NCBI RefSeq assembly: GCF_003258945.1
Contig: NZ_QLIX01000002.1
Coordinates: 372,843 to 436,842, forward strand
Length of the DNA stretch: 64,000 nucleotides
Source: Roseicella frigidaeris
GTDB taxonomy: Bacteria; Pseudomonadota; Alphaproteobacteria; Acetobacterales; Acetobacteraceae
Direction: 5' to 3'
Below the pieces are notes generated by a model. It had not been told where the DNA came from, ran no database searches, and saw nothing but the letters and a program-made list of their open reading frames with translations. The position numbers and the translations under genes were made by a program. Each line of letters begins with the position of its first letter. Within the stretch, counting starts at the first letter, position 1. Of the stretch, positions 19,354-26,901 are shown in pieces.

Positions 19354-20490
19354 TCAGCCGGGGCGGGCGCCGGCGGTGCTGCCGCCGCTGGCCCGCGCCG
19401 CCAGCAGGGCGCGGCGGATCTCCGCCTCCGCCTTCTCCAGCTCCTTGGTCGCGCTAGCCCGCTGCGCCTGGGCGTCCTGGGCGATGCGCAGGCTGTCCTC
19501 GATGGTGGCGACCAGCGAGGCATTCGCCTTCTTCACCGCCTCGATGTCGAAGACGCCGCGCTCGAGCTGCACCCGCGCCTCGGCATTGCCCTGGCGCAGC
19601 CGCTCGGCATTGCCGACCAGCAGGTCGTTGGTCAGGTCGGTCGCCTCCTTCAGCGTGCGCCCGGCCTCGCGCATGGTCTGGATGGCGAGCGCCTGGGCGA
19701 GCTGCTGCCGCCAAAGCGGCACGGTGTTGGCGATGACGCTCTGGATCTTGGCGGCGAGCGCCTTGTCGTTCTCCTGGATCAGCCGGATGGAGGGCAGGGC
19801 CTGCATCGCCACCTGCCGGGTCAGCCGCAGGTCGTGCACCCGCCGCTCCAGCTCGTCGCGGGCGCTGCGCAGGTCGCGCAGCCGCTGCGCCGCGACGCTG
19901 TCGCCATTCTCCACCTCCCGCGCCATGGCGGGGACCGCCTCCTCGTCGACCCGCCGCAGCACCGTCTCGCCGGCGGCGATGTGGTCGCCGAGGGCGTGGA
20001 ACCAGTCGAGCGTGGCGCGGTAGAGCCGCTCCAGCTTCTCCACATCCTCGAGCAGCCGGGTGCGGTGGCTGTCCAGCCGGTCGCCGACCTCCTCCACCTG
20101 GCCCTTGATGGTCTCGTAGCGCTGCACGACCTTGGCCGTCTCGGTGCCGGCCTTGTTGAAGATGCGCGCGAAGAAGCCGGGCTTCTCGGCCAGGCCGCGC
20201 ATGTCGAAGCCGCGCAGCGTGCCGAGCAGGGTCGAGAGGGTGACGCCGGCCTCGCCGGCCTCGCGGTTGCGGGCCCCCTCCAGCATGGCATCGGCAGCCA
20301 ATGTCGCGCGGTTCTGCGCATCCTGGCCGAAGCGGAGGATGCTGCCGGGATCGGCGATGTCGATGCGGGCGGCGAGCGCCTGCACCTCCGCCTCGCGCCC
20401 CTCGGGCACCGTCTGCAGCGCCGCCTCCAGCGCCTCGGGGGTGATGTCGCGCAGCGGGGTCTGCGCCGTCCGTGTCTCGCGGCCGCTCAT
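19354..20490 (-). CDS. TelA / toxic anion resistance family protein
   Basis: 378 residues, almost entirely helical with long heptad stretches. Blocks such as GDRLDSHRTRLLEDVEKLERLY, QALPSIRLIQENDKALA and TVPLWRQQLAQAL match the TelA family (tellurite and other toxic-agent resistance; mechanism unresolved). Start ATG 20490 overlaps the stop of the XpaC-like gene by four bases (ATGA). The pairing TelA plus XpaC is common in bacteria and supports the call. Confidence 0.88.
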   Translation of the reverse strand: MSGRETRTAQTPLRDITPEALEAALQTVPEGREAEVQALAARIDIADPGSILRFGQDAQNRATLAADAMLEGARNREAGEAGVTLSTLLGTLRGFDMRGLAEKPGFFARIFNKAGTETAKVVQRYETIKGQVEEVGDRLDSHRTRLLEDVEKLERLYRATLDWFHALGDHIAAGETVLRRVDEEAVPAMAREVENGDSVAAQRLRDLRSARDELERRVHDLRLTRQVAMQALPSIRLIQENDKALAAKIQSVIANTVPLWRQQLAQALAIQTMREAGRTLKEATDLTNDLLVGNAERLRQGNAEARVQLERGVFDIEAVKKANASLVATIEDSLRIAQDAQAQRASATKELEKAEAEIRRALLAARASGGSTAGARPG

Positions 20491-21257
20491 CGGTAGCCTT
20501 CCTCACGCAAGCGGTCCGAGAGGACCTTCACCTGGATCTCCAGCGCCTCGCTTTCCTCGCGCGACAGGCGCTGCCGCAGCTCGCCGGCGGTCTGGGTCAG
20601 CTCGTCGAGCAGCCCGGGCAGGGTCTCGGGCGGCGCCGCGCCCGCCTCCAGCCGCTGCACGATCCGGTCCAGCCCGTCGAGCTGCACGGTGAGGAAGCGG
20701 CGGGCCATCGGCAGACGGTCCGGCCGCTGGACGAGGTCGTCCAGCACCCCGCCCATCGCCGCCGCGACGCCCTGCAGCCGCCAGTCGCCGCGCCGCTGCG
20801 CCACCGTCTCGATGCGCGCCAGCCGGCCGCGGCTCTCCTCGATCAGGGCTGGCGGCGCGGCGGGCGGCACGGGCTCCGGCACCGGCTCGGGCGGCGGCGG
20901 GGGAGGCGGCGCCTCGGGCAGCGCGGTATAGGTGAGCCGGGTGCCGTAGAGGGCGCCGGCGGCCATCACGAAGGGGAAGATCGTGCCCATGCCGGCGGCC
21001 ATATGCGCCGCCAGGCCGGTGCCGGCGGCCATGATCCAGGCGGCGCGGTTGGCGTCGCCCAGCCGGCCGCGGCGCAGCACCCGCGTCGCCAGCAGGCTGG
21101 CCCCGAAGCCGAGCAGGGAGCCGGTGACGATCCGGTTGTCGCCGCCGAGCGCGGCGATGAGCGCGGCGGCCAGCAGGGGCGAGGCGACGATCGGCAGCGC
21201 ATAGCCACGCAGGCGGGTGCGCAGCCCGATCCAGCCGGCGAGCAGGTCGCGGAGCAT
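20487..21257 (-). CDS. XpaC-like membrane protein of the TelA operon
   Basis: 256 residues from ATG 21257, overlapping the preceding small gene by one base. Three to four hydrophobic segments in the first 110 residues (ALPIVASPLLAAALIAAL, FPFVMAAGALYGT), a proline-rich linker with a run of prolines near residue 118, then a soluble helical domain (QLDGLDRIVQRLEAG). This arrangement matches the 5-bromo-4-chloroindolyl phosphate hydrolysis (XpaC) family that is regularly adjacent to telA. Role unknown. Confidence 0.75.
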   Translation of the reverse strand: MLRDLLAGWIGLRTRLRGYALPIVASPLLAAALIAALGGDNRIVTGSLLGFGASLLATRVLRRGRLGDANRAAWIMAAGTGLAAHMAAGMGTIFPFVMAAGALYGTRLTYTALPEAPPPPPPPEPVPEPVPPAAPPALIEESRGRLARIETVAQRRGDWRLQGVAAAMGGVLDDLVQRPDRLPMARRFLTVQLDGLDRIVQRLEAGAAPPETLPGLLDELTQTAGELRQRLSREESEALEIQVKVLSDRLREEGYR

Positions 21258-21469
21258 CAGTCGAACAGGCTGGCGATGGCGCGGAACAGCGCGATCATGC
21301 CGGTCAGCCAGAGGGTCGCGGTCAGCAGCGCGCTGCCCCACGCCCAGACGAGCGGGGTATGCAGCGCCGGCGGCGACGAGGCGCCCGACGGAGTGGCCCT
21401 GGTGGGCTCCTGCCACGGCCCTGCCCCCGGGGGGGCGGCGTTCAGGGGAGGCGCGTTGCGCGTGTCCAT
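21257..21469 (-). CDS. Small single-pass membrane protein leading the TelA operon
   Basis: 70 residues with a proline/alanine-rich N terminus and one C-terminal membrane segment (VWAWGSALLTATLWLTGMIALFRAI). Its TGA overlaps the ATG of the XpaC-like gene, a strong sign it is real and translated. I do not recognise the family. It may be a membrane partner of the XpaC-like protein. Confidence 0.65.
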   Translation of the reverse strand: MDTRNAPPLNAAPPGAGPWQEPTRATPSGASSPPALHTPLVWAWGSALLTATLWLTGMIALFRAIASLFD

Positions 21470-21563
21470 TGCGCGGCGTTACATCGCGTGAAGCGGGCGG
21501 CGGATCAAGCGGCGTCCCCGTAACGATGCCTTTGTAACGATGCATGACAGGCGGGAGCGCAGC

Positions 21564-22493
21564 ATGGACAAGGTGGCCGTGGTGGGGGCGGGGCTCATCG
21601 GCCGCGCCTGGGCGATGGTCTTCGCGCGTGCCGGGCTCGCCGTCTCGCTCTGGGACAAGGCGGAGGGCGTCGCCGACCGCGCCATGGGGCTGATCGGCGC
21701 CAGCCTGGCCGACCTCCGGGCCGCCGGGCTGGTGCAGGAGGCGCCCGAGGTAATCGCTGCCCGCATCACCCCCGCCGCGACGCTGGCCGACTGCGTCGCC
21801 GGCGCGATCCATGTGCAGGAGAACGGGCCGGAGCGGCTGGCCCCGAAGCAGGACCTCTTCGCCGAGCTCGACCGCCTCTGCCCGCCGGAGGTGCCGCTGG
21901 CCAGTTCCACCTCCGGCATCCCGGCGAGCGACTTCACCGGCAACCTGCCCGGCCGCGGCCGCTGCCTCGTCGCGCATCCGGTGAACCCGCCCTATCTCGT
22001 GCCGCTGGTCGAGCTGGTCGGCGCGCCCTGGACGGAGCCGGCGGTGGTGGCCCGCACCCGGGCGCTGATGCAGCGCGTCGGCCAGGTGCCGGTGACGGCC
22101 TTCAAGGAGACGCCGGGCTTCGTCCTGAACCGGCTGCAGGCGGCGCTGCTGGCGGAGGCCTTCCGCATGGTGCGGGACGGCGTGATGGCGCCCGCGGATA
22201 TCGATGCCTGCGTCCGGGAAGGGCTCGGCCTGCGCTGGTCCTTCATGGGGCCCTTCGAGACCATCGACCTCAACGCGCCGGGCGGCGTCGAGGACTATGT
22301 CGGGCGTTTCGGCCCGCTGATGGGCGGCATCACCGAGGAGCAGACGCCCTACGACTACGACGCGCCGACGGTCGGGCGGGTGACGGCGGAGCGGCGCGCG
22401 GCGCTGCCGCTCGACCAGATCGAGGCACGGAGCGCCTGGCGCGACCGGCGCCTGATGGCGCTGATCGCCCACAGGCGCGGCCAGCCGGGCTGA
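21564..22493 (+). CDS. 3-hydroxyacyl-CoA dehydrogenase-family NAD oxidoreductase
   Basis: 309 residues from ATG 21564 (GGGAG 7 bases upstream). VAVVGAGLIGRAWAMVFARAG is the N-terminal NAD-binding GxGxxG motif; ENGPERLAPKQDLFAEL, SSTSGIPASDF and AHPVNPPYLVPLVELV (catalytic histidine in HPxNP) follow, then a C-terminal helical domain with GFVLNRLQAALLAEA. The length and HPVNPPY motif fit lambda-crystallin/L-gulonate 3-dehydrogenase or carnitine dehydrogenase relatives more than fatty-acid FadB. Substrate probably a 3-hydroxy acid. Confidence 0.83.
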   Translation: MDKVAVVGAGLIGRAWAMVFARAGLAVSLWDKAEGVADRAMGLIGASLADLRAAGLVQEAPEVIAARITPAATLADCVAGAIHVQENGPERLAPKQDLFAELDRLCPPEVPLASSTSGIPASDFTGNLPGRGRCLVAHPVNPPYLVPLVELVGAPWTEPAVVARTRALMQRVGQVPVTAFKETPGFVLNRLQAALLAEAFRMVRDGVMAPADIDACVREGLGLRWSFMGPFETIDLNAPGGVEDYVGRFGPLMGGITEEQTPYDYDAPTVGRVTAERRAALPLDQIEARSAWRDRRLMALIAHRRGQPG

Positions 22494-22508
22494 GGCGCGG
22501 CGCCGGCC

Positions 22509-23252
22509 TCAGCGCCGGGCGGCGCTGGCCTGGCTGACGGTCATGTCGGCCAGCGTCTCGAAGGCGGAAGGCCGCGCGCTGACCGGCATCTCGGCGAGCT
22601 GCTCGAAGCGCATGCTGCGCTGCATGGGCTGGATGGCGGCGAAGCGGGTCGCCGGCATGTCGTCGGGGCGGTTGTAGATGAAACCGTAGGTGGGATAGGT
22701 TTTGCCGAAGCTCGTCGTGTCGTAGCCGAGCTGCACCCGCACCGCCGACCAGTCATTCGCCTCGGAGACGTCGACGACGTTGATGTTGTGCATGATCATG
22801 CCCTTGCGGAGGCCGGCGCCCCCCCAATTGGCGTGGTCGATCAGCACGTGGCGCGGGCCGAGGACGCGGCTGACCACGGCGACATGGCCGAGGCGCATGC
22901 CGTTGGTGGAGCGGAAGGCCATGATGGACCCCGGCTCCGGGCGCTGGCCGCGATCGTAGCGGCCGGCCGCGTTCGCCCACCAATCGCCGCCATTGCCGCG
23001 GATCTGCATGCCGGTGACGTCGCGCGCATAGGGGACGCAGGAAATGCCGCCGACGCTGGCCAGGCTGGCACTGCCGCGACGGGCGGCGCGATGCGCCTTG
23101 TGGGCATGCTTCTGCGACGTGGCGACGGCGTGCGGGTGGCGCTTCGCGGCATGGCCGGCCGGCCGGCCCGTGCTGGCGGCATCGGCGGAATTTATTACGA
23201 TACTAAAACCAAAAGCCACGCACACTGCCAGGGTCGTGTCCACGACGCGCAT
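22509..23252 (-). CDS. Secreted CHAP-domain cell-wall amidase/peptidase
   Basis: 247 residues. N-terminal signal (VDTTLAVCVAFGFSIVINSADA), then a histidine/lysine-rich linker (residues 30-60), then a CHAP domain with catalytic C72 (SCVPYARDVTG) and H123 (GHVAVVSRV), typical of cysteine/histidine-dependent amidohydrolases and peptidases acting on peptidoglycan. NWGG after the domain core fits the family. The C-terminal 60 residues are not recognised. Alternative roles include regulation of cell separation. Confidence 0.82.
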   Translation of the reverse strand: MRVVDTTLAVCVAFGFSIVINSADAASTGRPAGHAAKRHPHAVATSQKHAHKAHRAARRGSASLASVGGISCVPYARDVTGMQIRGNGGDWWANAAGRYDRGQRPEPGSIMAFRSTNGMRLGHVAVVSRVLGPRHVLIDHANWGGAGLRKGMIMHNINVVDVSEANDWSAVRVQLGYDTTSFGKTYPTYGFIYNRPDDMPATRFAAIQPMQRSMRFEQLAEMPVSARPSAFETLADMTVSQASAARR

Positions 23253-23572
23253 ATTGCCTGCCCCCGTTCTTACCCCTGCCGCAACGACGCCGGCGACGCC
23301 CGGTGCTTTGAGCGCACCTTGACCTCACGCCTCACGGAGCCATCACGGTCTTTCGGGTAACAAGCGGTCACGGAACCGACAATGCGGTGCAGTGAAACAC
23401 ATCGAAATGGCGTTTGATTTGTCAGATCAGCGCTTGCCTTGAGCAGCGCAAAGGGACTGATGTCCTAAAAATACGAGGATTGAAAACGTCTGCAACAGTG
23501 TGGCGACAGGATTGCAACGGTAGCGCGGCAGCAGATCGGCCACGGCATGCGGGGAATATCGAGCCGAGTCAT
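23253..23572. other. Locally AT-rich 320-base non-coding gap
   Basis: No ORF is supported. The stretch from about 23390 to 23520 is clearly richer in A and T than the rest of the window (TAAAAATACG at 23466, GATTTGTC). It probably holds the CHAP gene promoter, which reads leftward, and could hold a small RNA. I could not assign -35/-10 boxes with confidence. Confidence 0.4.
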
Positions 23573-23604
23573 GCACCTTCCAGGCGTTCCTGCCTGGAAG
23601 GTGC
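23573..23604 (-). terminator. Perfect 13-bp hairpin downstream of ridA-like gene
   Basis: GCACCTTCCAGGC (23573-23585) and GCCTGGAAGGTGC (23592-23604) pair perfectly around a 6-base loop, 13 bases beyond the stop of the minus-strand RidA gene. Best read as its transcription end, although it lacks a U tract. Confidence 0.55.
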
Positions 23605-23616
23605 AACAGGCCAGCC

Positions 23617-23967
23617 TCAGCGGCAGGCCGTGACCATGATTTCCACCAGATGGCGCGAATCCGCCATGTTGGCCTCGACGCAGGCCCGCGCCGGACGGCC
23701 GGCATCGCCGAGCCAGGACACCCAGACCTTGTTCATCGCGTCGCGGTCGGTGATGTGCTTCACCCAGATCTGCGCCGTCAGCAGGCGGGTCTTGTCGGTG
23801 CCGTTGTTCTCCAGCGCCCGGTCGATCTTGGCGACCACCTCCTCGGTCTGGCCGGTGATGTCCTTCGAGAGGTCATCGGCGGTGATGCCGGCGAGGAAGA
23901 CGAAGTTGTGGTACTCGACCGAGGTCGAGAGGATGGCATTGCTGCCCTGGCGGTTGATCTTGGACAT
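23617..23967 (-). CDS. RidA/YjgF-family enamine/imine deaminase
   Basis: 116 residues. VFLAGITADDLSKDITGQTEEVVAKIDRAL is the family core, and GRPARACVEANM near the C terminus carries the arginine that binds the carboxylate of 2-aminoacrylate-type substrates in RidA. Family members hydrolyse reactive enamines released by PLP enzymes or serve in catabolic operons. The start is ATG 23967. A two-domain VOC gene lies 55 bases upstream on the same strand, so it may be the last gene of that operon. Confidence 0.88.
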   Translation of the reverse strand: MSKINRQGSNAILSTSVEYHNFVFLAGITADDLSKDITGQTEEVVAKIDRALENNGTDKTRLLTAQIWVKHITDRDAMNKVWVSWLGDAGRPARACVEANMADSRHLVEIMVTACR

Positions 23968-24022
23968 CGGCGGGGCCTCTCCGTTGCGGGAGAGGCGGTT
24001 CTAGACCGGAAAGCCGGTGGCG

Positions 24023-24910
24023 TCAGCCGGGGGCGCCGGCGAGAACCAGCCCGTGGCCGTCCGGGTCGCGCAGCAGGCGCGCCGCGCCGGGGGCGGGATC
24101 GTCCGGCGCGCCGGTGGGCACCAGCCGCAGCCGCGTCGCGGCCAGATCCGTCTCGCGCAGATCCACCGGGCGCGGCCGTGGGCGCAGCGCCGGCGCATAG
24201 CCGAGCAGCTCGAGATGCGGCGGGGCCGCGGCGGGGCGCAGCGCCGTCACCGTGGCCTCGGCGCCCGGCAGGCCGTCCAGCCGCGCCTGCTCCGGCCCGG
24301 CATTGGCGCTGCCGCCGGCGACGGCGAAGCCGAGCGCGGCATAGAAGGCGATGCTGGCCGCGCTGTCCGAGACCGCGATGGCCGAATGGTCGATGCCGAG
24401 GCACGGGCCGCCAGGCGCGCCGCGCCAGGCCGGCGGCCAGCGGTCCGCCGGGAATTCCAGCAGCTCCAGCGGATGCCCCTCGGGATCGCGGAACTTGAAG
24501 GCGGTGACGCCGCCGGAGCTGGCCGGCAGGCGCTGCGGCCCATCGACCGAGATCGGGTTCCAGCCCGGCTGGCGCAGCAGCTGCGCATAGGCGGCGCGCA
24601 TATCGGCGACGACGATCGCCATGTGCTGGAACCAGAGATCGCAGCTCCGGCTATCGACGGGGTAGGGGCGGCCGGGCGGGTCGGCGGCCCAGAGCTCGAT
24701 GGCCTGCGCGCCGAGGCGGAGGCGCTGCAGCGTGCCCTGGCCGGGCAGGCCGGTCAGGCGCCTGATGGCCGCGCCGGCCAGCGCCGGCCCCTCCGGGCGG
24801 CAGCCGAAGGCCGCCTCGTAGAACGCCGCGAGACGCGCCACGCAGCCGGTGCTGAGGCCGATCGCGGCGATCCGCCAGCCGCTGCGCGCCGCCTCCGCGC
24901 TCAGGGCCAT
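24023..24910 (-). CDS. Two-domain VOC (glyoxalase-like) protein
   Basis: 295 residues from ATG 24910. Two VOC modules are visible: residues 10-155 (GLSTGCVARLAAFYEAAFG ... FRDPEGHPLELLEF) and 170-290 (IDHSAIAVSDSAASIAFY ... LLRDPDGHGLVL). GHPLELLEF retains a likely metal ligand, whereas the second module ends GHGLVLAG without the usual glutamate, so the metal site may be altered. Its start lies inside the end of the SMP-30-like gene (10-base overlap). Lyase, isomerase or dioxygenase activity cannot be told apart. Confidence 0.8.
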   Translation of the reverse strand: MALSAEAARSGWRIAAIGLSTGCVARLAAFYEAAFGCRPEGPALAGAAIRRLTGLPGQGTLQRLRLGAQAIELWAADPPGRPYPVDSRSCDLWFQHMAIVVADMRAAYAQLLRQPGWNPISVDGPQRLPASSGGVTAFKFRDPEGHPLELLEFPADRWPPAWRGAPGGPCLGIDHSAIAVSDSAASIAFYAALGFAVAGGSANAGPEQARLDGLPGAEATVTALRPAAAPPHLELLGYAPALRPRPRPVDLRETDLAATRLRLVPTGAPDDPAPGAARLLRDPDGHGLVLAGAPG

Positions 24911-25806
24911 TGCGCGCCGCGGCGATTGAGGAAGATGGCATAGAGGCTGTGCGAGGCGGCGATGAACAACCGGTTCCTCGCCGGGCCGCCGAAGGTGAGG
25001 TTGGAGACGCGGTGCGGCACCAGGACCTTGCCGAGCAGCCCTCCCTCCGGGCTGATGCAGTGCACGCCATCGGCGGCGCTCGACCAGAGATTGCCGTCCT
25101 CGTCCACCCGCATCCCGTCGCAATAGCCGGGCGAGACCGTGTGGAAGACCTCGCCGCCCGACAGGCGCCGCCCGTCCAGCGCGACGTCGAAGACGCGGAT
25201 ATGCTGCTTCGGCGCCTCGCCGGTCTGGTCGCCCGTCTCGGCCACATAGAGGCGGCGCTCGTCGGGCGAGAAGGCGAGGCCGTTCGGCCCGTCGAAATCC
25301 CCGGCCATGCAGCGGATCTCGCCGCTTCCGGGGTCGAGGCGGTAGAGCGCCGGCGGCTGCTCGGACACCTGCCGGCCGCCCTCGTAGTCGGTCTGGATGC
25401 CGTAGAGCGGGTCGGAGAACCAGATGCTGCCGTCCGACTTCACCACCACGTCGTTCGGCGCGTTGAGCCGCTTGCCGTCGTGATGCGTGACGAGGCGCGT
25501 CACCGTGCCGTCCCATTCGGTGCGGTAGAGGCAGCGCCCGCGATGCGAGCAGGCGATCAGCCGCCCCTGGCGGTCGCGCGTCTGGCCGTTCGCGTAGTCC
25601 GACGGGGCGCGGTAGGTGCTGACGCCCCTCTCCTCCGTCCAGCGCATCGTCCGGTTGCGCGGCAGGTCCTGGAACAACAGGCAGTCGGCATCGCCCATCC
25701 AGACCGGCCCCTCGACCCAGCGGAAGCCCTCGGCGAGCAACTCGAGCGGCGCATTGTCGAGGACGTAACGCGCGAAGCGCCGGTCGTGGATCTCGAAGCC
25801 GTCCAT
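24901..25806 (-). CDS. SMP-30/gluconolactonase-like lactonase
   Basis: 301 residues from ATG 25806. Beta-propeller blocks EGFRWVEGPVWMGDADCLLFQD (first glutamate ligand), NAPNDVVVKSDGSIWFSDP (asparagine and aspartate ligands), FDGPNGLAFSPDERRLYVAE and DGMRVDEDGNLW match SMP-30/LRE family lactonases, which hydrolyse sugar-acid lactones with a divalent metal. The metal-site residues E, N, N and D all appear present. Operon partner of a cupin and a DoxX protein. Confidence 0.88.
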   Translation of the reverse strand: MDGFEIHDRRFARYVLDNAPLELLAEGFRWVEGPVWMGDADCLLFQDLPRNRTMRWTEERGVSTYRAPSDYANGQTRDRQGRLIACSHRGRCLYRTEWDGTVTRLVTHHDGKRLNAPNDVVVKSDGSIWFSDPLYGIQTDYEGGRQVSEQPPALYRLDPGSGEIRCMAGDFDGPNGLAFSPDERRLYVAETGDQTGEAPKQHIRVFDVALDGRRLSGGEVFHTVSPGYCDGMRVDEDGNLWSSAADGVHCISPEGGLLGKVLVPHRVSNLTFGGPARNRLFIAASHSLYAIFLNRRGAQWP

Positions 25807-25811
25807 GGCCG

Positions 25812-26258
25812 CTACCGGAACCGGCAGGGCGTGGCGAGGTCGGGCGGCGCATCCATCTGCACCACCATCAGCACCGCCGGCCCGTCGCCGACCGTGCCGG
25901 AGAGATGGCCCTTGCGGCCGTCCCGCTCGCGCGTGCCCTGATCCTCGCCGAAGGAGATCTCGCCCGGGCCCATCTCGACCCGCTGCCCATCCATGGATTC
26001 GACGAACCAGCGGCCGGAGAGGGGGATGATCCATTGCGGCCGCGGGTTCTCGTGCCAGGCGCCGACCCAGCCCACCGGCTGCACCGTCACCATCACCGTC
26101 ATGCCGCCATGCGTCTTCTGCCCCTGCCATTGCGGTGCCGCCGGCGGGTTCATCGAGTGCAGGGCGAACTCGGTCAGGCTGCAGCGGGTCTGCCGGCTGA
26201 TGCCCTGCGCGTCGGTCCAGAGATGCCAGTAGGGGATGCGTGGCGCGGCGTCGCTCAT
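25812..26258 (-). CDS. Cupin domain protein
   Basis: 148 residues from ATG 26258 with GGAGG upstream. Beta-rich single-domain cupin: GAWHENPRPQWIIPLSGRWFVE is motif 1 and GDGPAVLMVVQMD the end of motif 2. Only the first motif retains an obvious histidine, so metal binding is uncertain. Lies 5 bases upstream of the lactonase gene and 1 base downstream of the DoxX gene, so it belongs to the same operon. Confidence 0.75.
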   Translation of the reverse strand: MSDAAPRIPYWHLWTDAQGISRQTRCSLTEFALHSMNPPAAPQWQGQKTHGGMTVMVTVQPVGWVGAWHENPRPQWIIPLSGRWFVESMDGQRVEMGPGEISFGEDQGTRERDGRKGHLSGTVGDGPAVLMVVQMDAPPDLATPCRFR

Positions 26259-26259
26259 C

Positions 26260-26733
26260 TCAGCCTCCGATCGTCCAGGCGGCATAGGGGTGGGAGGAGC
26301 CGAAGGGATCGGCCAGGAAGCTCCCGAGCGAGAGCGTGCCCGCGCCGAAGGCCAGCACCAGGAAGCCGCCGGCGAGGGAGACGTTCTTCAGGAAGTCCCA
26401 GAACAGGTTCCGCCCCCGGCTCTCGCCGGCCTGCCAGAAATCGCCGGGCTGCCAGAAGCGCTTCCAGAGCAGCGCCGTCGCCACGCAGTAGCCGGCAAGG
26501 ACCAGCGCGGCGAGCCTGTCGGCGATGCCGGTCAGGATCCCGAGCGGGGCCAGGATCTCGATGCCGAGCCCGCAGAGGATCAGCAGCCGGGCGAGGGCGG
26601 CGTTCGGCGCGATCTCGCGCGCCTGTCCGACCGCGCCCTGGAAGTTGAGGATCTTGTCGAGCGCGCTGAAGGGCAGGAACAGGATCACCAGCATCAGCCG
26701 GACCCCGAGCGTCACCGCGAAACCAGAGGTCAT
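26260..26733 (-). CDS. DoxX-family membrane protein
   Basis: 157 residues from ATG 26733 (GGAGGG upstream), with four membrane segments (VRLMLVILFLPFSALDKI, LILCGLGIEILAPLGIL, ALVLAGYCVATALLW, VSLAGGFLVLAFGAG). DoxX-like proteins are often quinone-linked or redox-associated membrane partners of oxidoreductases. First gene of the operon that includes the cupin, lactonase and VOC genes; a 168-base divergent region separates it from the GMC oxidoreductase gene. Confidence 0.8.
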   Translation of the reverse strand: MTSGFAVTLGVRLMLVILFLPFSALDKILNFQGAVGQAREIAPNAALARLLILCGLGIEILAPLGILTGIADRLAALVLAGYCVATALLWKRFWQPGDFWQAGESRGRNLFWDFLKNVSLAGGFLVLAFGAGTLSLGSFLADPFGSSHPYAAWTIGG

Positions 26734-26901
26734 GCCGCCCTCCGCCGCGCATCGCCGCAAGGCGGGGCGGCCCATTGCATGGCGGCCCTATCGCCGGGGC
26801 GGGGCGGCGGTTCCGCGGCCGGGCGGCGCCGTGGCGGAACGGCGGCCGGGCCCCTGGCGTTGGCCGTCCCGCCGGAGCAAGCTGCGAGGGACGGGCCTGC
26901 C

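Noticed and set aside
20487-22472. A long minus-strand frame joining the XpaC-like gene with the region antisense to the dehydrogenase gene
   Set aside because: Only the part up to ATG 21257 makes sense; beyond it the frame runs antisense to a real plus-strand gene and overlaps the small membrane-protein gene.
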